Source of the DNA: Acidobacteriaceae bacterium
GTDB taxonomy: Bacteria > Acidobacteriota > Terriglobia > Terriglobales > Acidobacteriaceae
Assembly (NCBI GenBank): GCA_003166055.1
Contig: PMWR01000480.1
Coordinates: forward strand, 1-8,179
Length of the DNA: 8,179 nucleotides
Direction of reading: 5' to 3'
This document shows, piece after piece, positions 5,753-8,179 of the stretch (position 1 is the first letter of the stretch; every line of letters begins with the position of its first letter). A program made the translations under genes and the position numbers. Under the pieces are notes generated by a model. The model did not search any database, was not told where the DNA came from, and was given only the letters and a program-made list of their open reading frames with translations.

Positions 5753-5757
5753 GGAGG
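5753..5757 (+). promoter_or_regulatory. Ribosome binding site supporting a TTG start
   Basis: GGAGG lies 7 nt before TTG 5765, which directly opens a signal peptide. Optimal spacing makes the rare TTG start credible; no in-frame ATG or GTG precedes the signal peptide. Confidence 0.7.
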
Positions 5758-5764
5758 CGTCCTC

Positions 5765-8077
5765 TTGAATAACTCGAAACTTGCTGCTGGGCTGGGCTTT
5801 GTTTTGTCGATTGTGGTTTGCTGCAACACGGCCCTTGCCGCAGGAGGCGGGCAATCGCAAACACCGGCGCAGACATTGGCGCAACAACTGAATGCGATTT
5901 TCAACACACACGCTTATGGGAGTAAGTCAGTGCAGTTGGCGTGGCAGAATGGCGGCGATAACTACACCATTCTGGAACCCGCGGCGAGTGGCAAAGGCAC
6001 GGATATCGTCGCATACGACACGGCATCGGGGAAGCGCAGTGTGCCGATCTCCGCGGCGCAACTTGTGCCGGCGGACAGAGCGACCGGACCGCTCAGCATT
6101 GAAGGCTATTCCTGGTCGGCGGATCGGAAGAAGCTGCTCATCTTTACGAATTCAAAGAAGGTATGGCGGCAGAACACCCGCGGCGATTACTGGGTCTTCG
6201 ATACGGCCGGCAGCGCACAAGAGGGAAAGCTGACAAAGCTCGGTGGCGATGCGCCCGAGTCGACGCTGATGTTTGCGACGTTTTCTCCGGATTCGAGCCG
6301 CGTAGCCTACGTGCGCGCCAACAACATTTACGTCGAGGAGTTGGCGACTGGAAAGATCGCGCAACTGACATCGGATGGGTCGGCGGACATTATCAACGGA
6401 ACGTCGGACTGGGTGAGCGAAGAAGAACTGGATTTGCGGAATTGCTTTCGCTGGAGTCCGGACAGCAAGTCGATTGCGTATTGGCAGTTTGACCAGTCGG
6501 GGGTGGGGGAATACACGCTGATCAACGACACGGAAGCGGAGTACCCCGTTACGTTCAACTACAAGTACCCGCAGCCGGGAACGACGAACTCCGCAGTGCG
6601 CGCGGGTGTTGTTGCTGTGACCGGCGGGTCGACGCAATGGGTCAAGCTGCCTGGCGATCCGCGCAATCATTACATTGCCGAGATGGATTGGGCGGGCAAT
6701 TCCGGTGAAGTGATGGTGGAGTATATCAACCGGCGACAGGACACGATCGATCTGCTGCTGGCGAATGCAAAGACGGGCGAGACGCGGCTTTTCTTTGAAG
6801 ATACGGACAAGGCGTGGGTGGCGCCGTCGCCGCTGGACTGGATTGAGCAGGGGACGGGAGCCAAGAGCGCGGATTTGCTGTGGATCAGCGAGAGGGATGG
6901 CTGGCGGCATGCGTATCGCGTGGACCGGGCCACGGGGCAGGCGCGTCTGATCACCAACTTTCAGGGGGACGTGATCGAGAAGCTGGCGATTGATGCGGAA
7001 AGCGGCTGGCTTTATTTTCTGGCGTCGCCGGACGATGCGGTGCGGCAGTATTTGTATCGATCGAGACTGGATGGACAGGGTGTGCCGGAGCGCGTGACGC
7101 CAGCGGATGAGCCGGGGATGCACTACTACAACATTGCGCCGGATGGGCGATGGGCGCTGCACGCTTTCAATAACACGGCGCAGCCCACCCATGTTGAGAT
7201 CGTGAGCCTTCCCAATGAAAAACCGGTCCGCACGCTGGTGGATAACTCGGAGTTGGAAAAGAAGGCGGAGCCGTTCCTAAGATCGAAGACTGAATTCTTC
7301 AAAGTGCCAGTTAGGAACGGTGTGACGCTTGATGGGTGGATGATCAAGCCGCCGGATTTCGACCCGGCGAAGAAATATCCGGTACTGGTGTATGTGTATG
7401 GCGAGCCGGCAGGCGTGACGGTGCGCGATAGCTGGGGAGGCGGTCAGGGACTGTTTCACGATGCGATTGCGCAGCAGGGATACCTGGTGATCAGCTTTGA
7501 CAACCAGGGTACGCCCGCGCCCAAGGGTCGCGAATGGCGGAAGTGCGTGTATGGCGCGGTGGGTGTGTTGTCTTCGGCGCAACAGGTGGAGGCGATTCAG
7601 GAGTTGGCGCGCGAGAGGAATTACATTGACTCGACGCGGATGGCGATCTGGGGCTGGAGCGGCGGGGGATCGAACACGCTGAATGTGATGCTGCGGTATC
7701 CGGGGGTGTTTTCAACGGGCATTGCGGTCGCGCCGGTTGCAGACCAGTTGCATTACGACTCGATTTACCAGGAGCGGTATATGGGGCTGCCGGAGGAAAA
7801 CAAGCAGGGCTACCACGATGGATCGCCGATCAATTTTGCGGCGGGACTTACGGGGCATTTGCTGGTGGTGCATGGATCGGGCGACGACAACGTGCATTTT
7901 CAAGGGGCTGAGTTATTGATCAACAAGTTTGTCGAGTTAGACAAGCCGTTCGACTTTATGGAATATCCCAACCGTACGCATGGGATTTCAGAGGGCCAGG
8001 GAACTTCGCTGCATGTATTCAGCTTGATTGCGCGGTATTTGGAGGAGCACGTGCCGCCGGGCGGGGTTGCGCGGTAG
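5765..8077 (+). CDS. Exported dipeptidyl-peptidase IV-like serine peptidase, family S9B
   Basis: Removes dipeptides, preferably X-Pro or X-Ala, from peptide N-termini; expected in the periplasm or outside the cell. The 770-residue protein begins with a signal peptide (1-26; hydrophobic 6-20, ALAA before GGG). An eight-bladed propeller domain covers about 60-500 and includes DWVSEEELDLR (215-225), the double-Glu motif that in this family holds the substrate amino terminus, followed by FRWSPDSKSIAYWQFD (228-243). The alpha/beta hydrolase domain covers about 510-765 with nucleophile Ser632 in GWSGGGS, Asp707 in HGSGDDNVHFQ and His739 in NRTHGI. The serine motif is GWSGG instead of the classical GWSYGG, a variant I recall in other bacterial members. 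Length is typical. The TTG start is supported by GGAGG 7 nt upstream. It is probably used for scavenging peptides, with no transporter next to it. It is more likely DPP IV than prolyl-oligopeptidase because of the Glu motif. Confidence 0.95.
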   Translation: MNNSKLAAGLGFVLSIVVCCNTALAAGGGQSQTPAQTLAQQLNAIFNTHAYGSKSVQLAWQNGGDNYTILEPAASGKGTDIVAYDTASGKRSVPISAAQLVPADRATGPLSIEGYSWSADRKKLLIFTNSKKVWRQNTRGDYWVFDTAGSAQEGKLTKLGGDAPESTLMFATFSPDSSRVAYVRANNIYVEELATGKIAQLTSDGSADIINGTSDWVSEEELDLRNCFRWSPDSKSIAYWQFDQSGVGEYTLINDTEAEYPVTFNYKYPQPGTTNSAVRAGVVAVTGGSTQWVKLPGDPRNHYIAEMDWAGNSGEVMVEYINRRQDTIDLLLANAKTGETRLFFEDTDKAWVAPSPLDWIEQGTGAKSADLLWISERDGWRHAYRVDRATGQARLITNFQGDVIEKLAIDAESGWLYFLASPDDAVRQYLYRSRLDGQGVPERVTPADEPGMHYYNIAPDGRWALHAFNNTAQPTHVEIVSLPNEKPVRTLVDNSELEKKAEPFLRSKTEFFKVPVRNGVTLDGWMIKPPDFDPAKKYPVLVYVYGEPAGVTVRDSWGGGQGLFHDAIAQQGYLVISFDNQGTPAPKGREWRKCVYGAVGVLSSAQQVEAIQELARERNYIDSTRMAIWGWSGGGSNTLNVMLRYPGVFSTGIAVAPVADQLHYDSIYQERYMGLPEENKQGYHDGSPINFAAGLTGHLLVVHGSGDDNVHFQGAELLINKFVELDKPFDFMEYPNRTHGISEGQGTSLHVFSLIARYLEEHVPPGGVAR

Positions 8078-8120
8078 CTTTCTAAGGGAAGATTGATCGT
8101 GGATTTTCCGAAGAACAACC

Positions 8121-8179
8121 GCAGGTCCTTCGACTTCGTTGGGCGCAAAGAACGCGCCCAACTGCGCTCAGGATGACAG
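8121..8179. repeat. Hairpin repeat after the peptidase gene, runs to window edge
   Basis: GTTGGGCGC (8138-8146) pairs perfectly with GCGCCCAAC (8154-8162) around a 7-nt loop. The flanks GCAGGTCCTTCGACTTCG and CTGCGCTCAGGATGACAG are ones I recall as a recurrent acidobacterial intergenic element. It could also help end the peptidase transcript, although no T run follows the stem before the edge. Confidence 0.6.

Noticed and set aside
6152..7192. 346-codon open frame on the minus strand opposite the peptidase
   Set aside because: Antisense shadow: very Arg/His/Pro-rich translation, no recognisable domain, fully inside the propeller-coding region.

Overview
The window most likely comes from an acidobacterium of the Terriglobia/Acidobacteriaceae type. 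The reasons are the genes (a secreted GH27 alpha-galactosidase, a DPP IV-type S9 peptidase, a DUF1572 DinB-like protein) and an intergenic region full of short GC-rich hairpin repeats of the kind I remember as abundant in acidobacterial genomes. That assignment is inference. No rRNA, tRNA, CRISPR array, transposase or origin was seen.

Layout. (1) Positions 134-2019 hold a compact plus-strand three-gene cassette: a 385-residue protein of unknown function with one hydrophobic stretch and a coiled coil, a small membrane-protein reading frame broken by an in-frame TAA, and a 101-residue DUF1883-like beta protein. The broken frame and the third gene overlap as TAATG. The cassette is near 50% GC in hand-counted lines, against 60% or more in the enzyme genes, so it may be acquired. 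(2) Positions 2020-2679 hold no gene but a run of at least eight distinct hairpins and one tandem pair of 43-nt repeats, between two convergent transcription units. (3) Positions 2680-3915 (minus) encode the GH27 alpha-galactosidase; a 20-nt piece of the intergenic repeat cluster recurs in frame between its signal peptide and its catalytic domain. (4) Positions 4113-5093 (plus) encode an unrecognised polytopic membrane protein whose stop codon lies inside a heptamer tandem repeat. (5) Positions 5168-5689 encode the DUF1572/DinB-like protein. (6) Positions 5765-8077 encode an exported dipeptidyl-peptidase IV-like enzyme starting at TTG. (7) Positions 8121-8179 carry another hairpin repeat that runs to the window edge.

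How they work together. The galactosidase and the peptidase both look exported and fit a scavenging, polymer-degrading heterotroph, but nothing links them into one pathway. The first cassette is the only part that could be an undescribed system: three tightly packed genes, two with hydrophobic segments, the third from a family I recall being fused to TIR domains elsewhere. Its role is unknown, and the nonsense codon in the middle gene suggests that it is decaying in this strain, that the sequence has an error there, or that the start is unusual.
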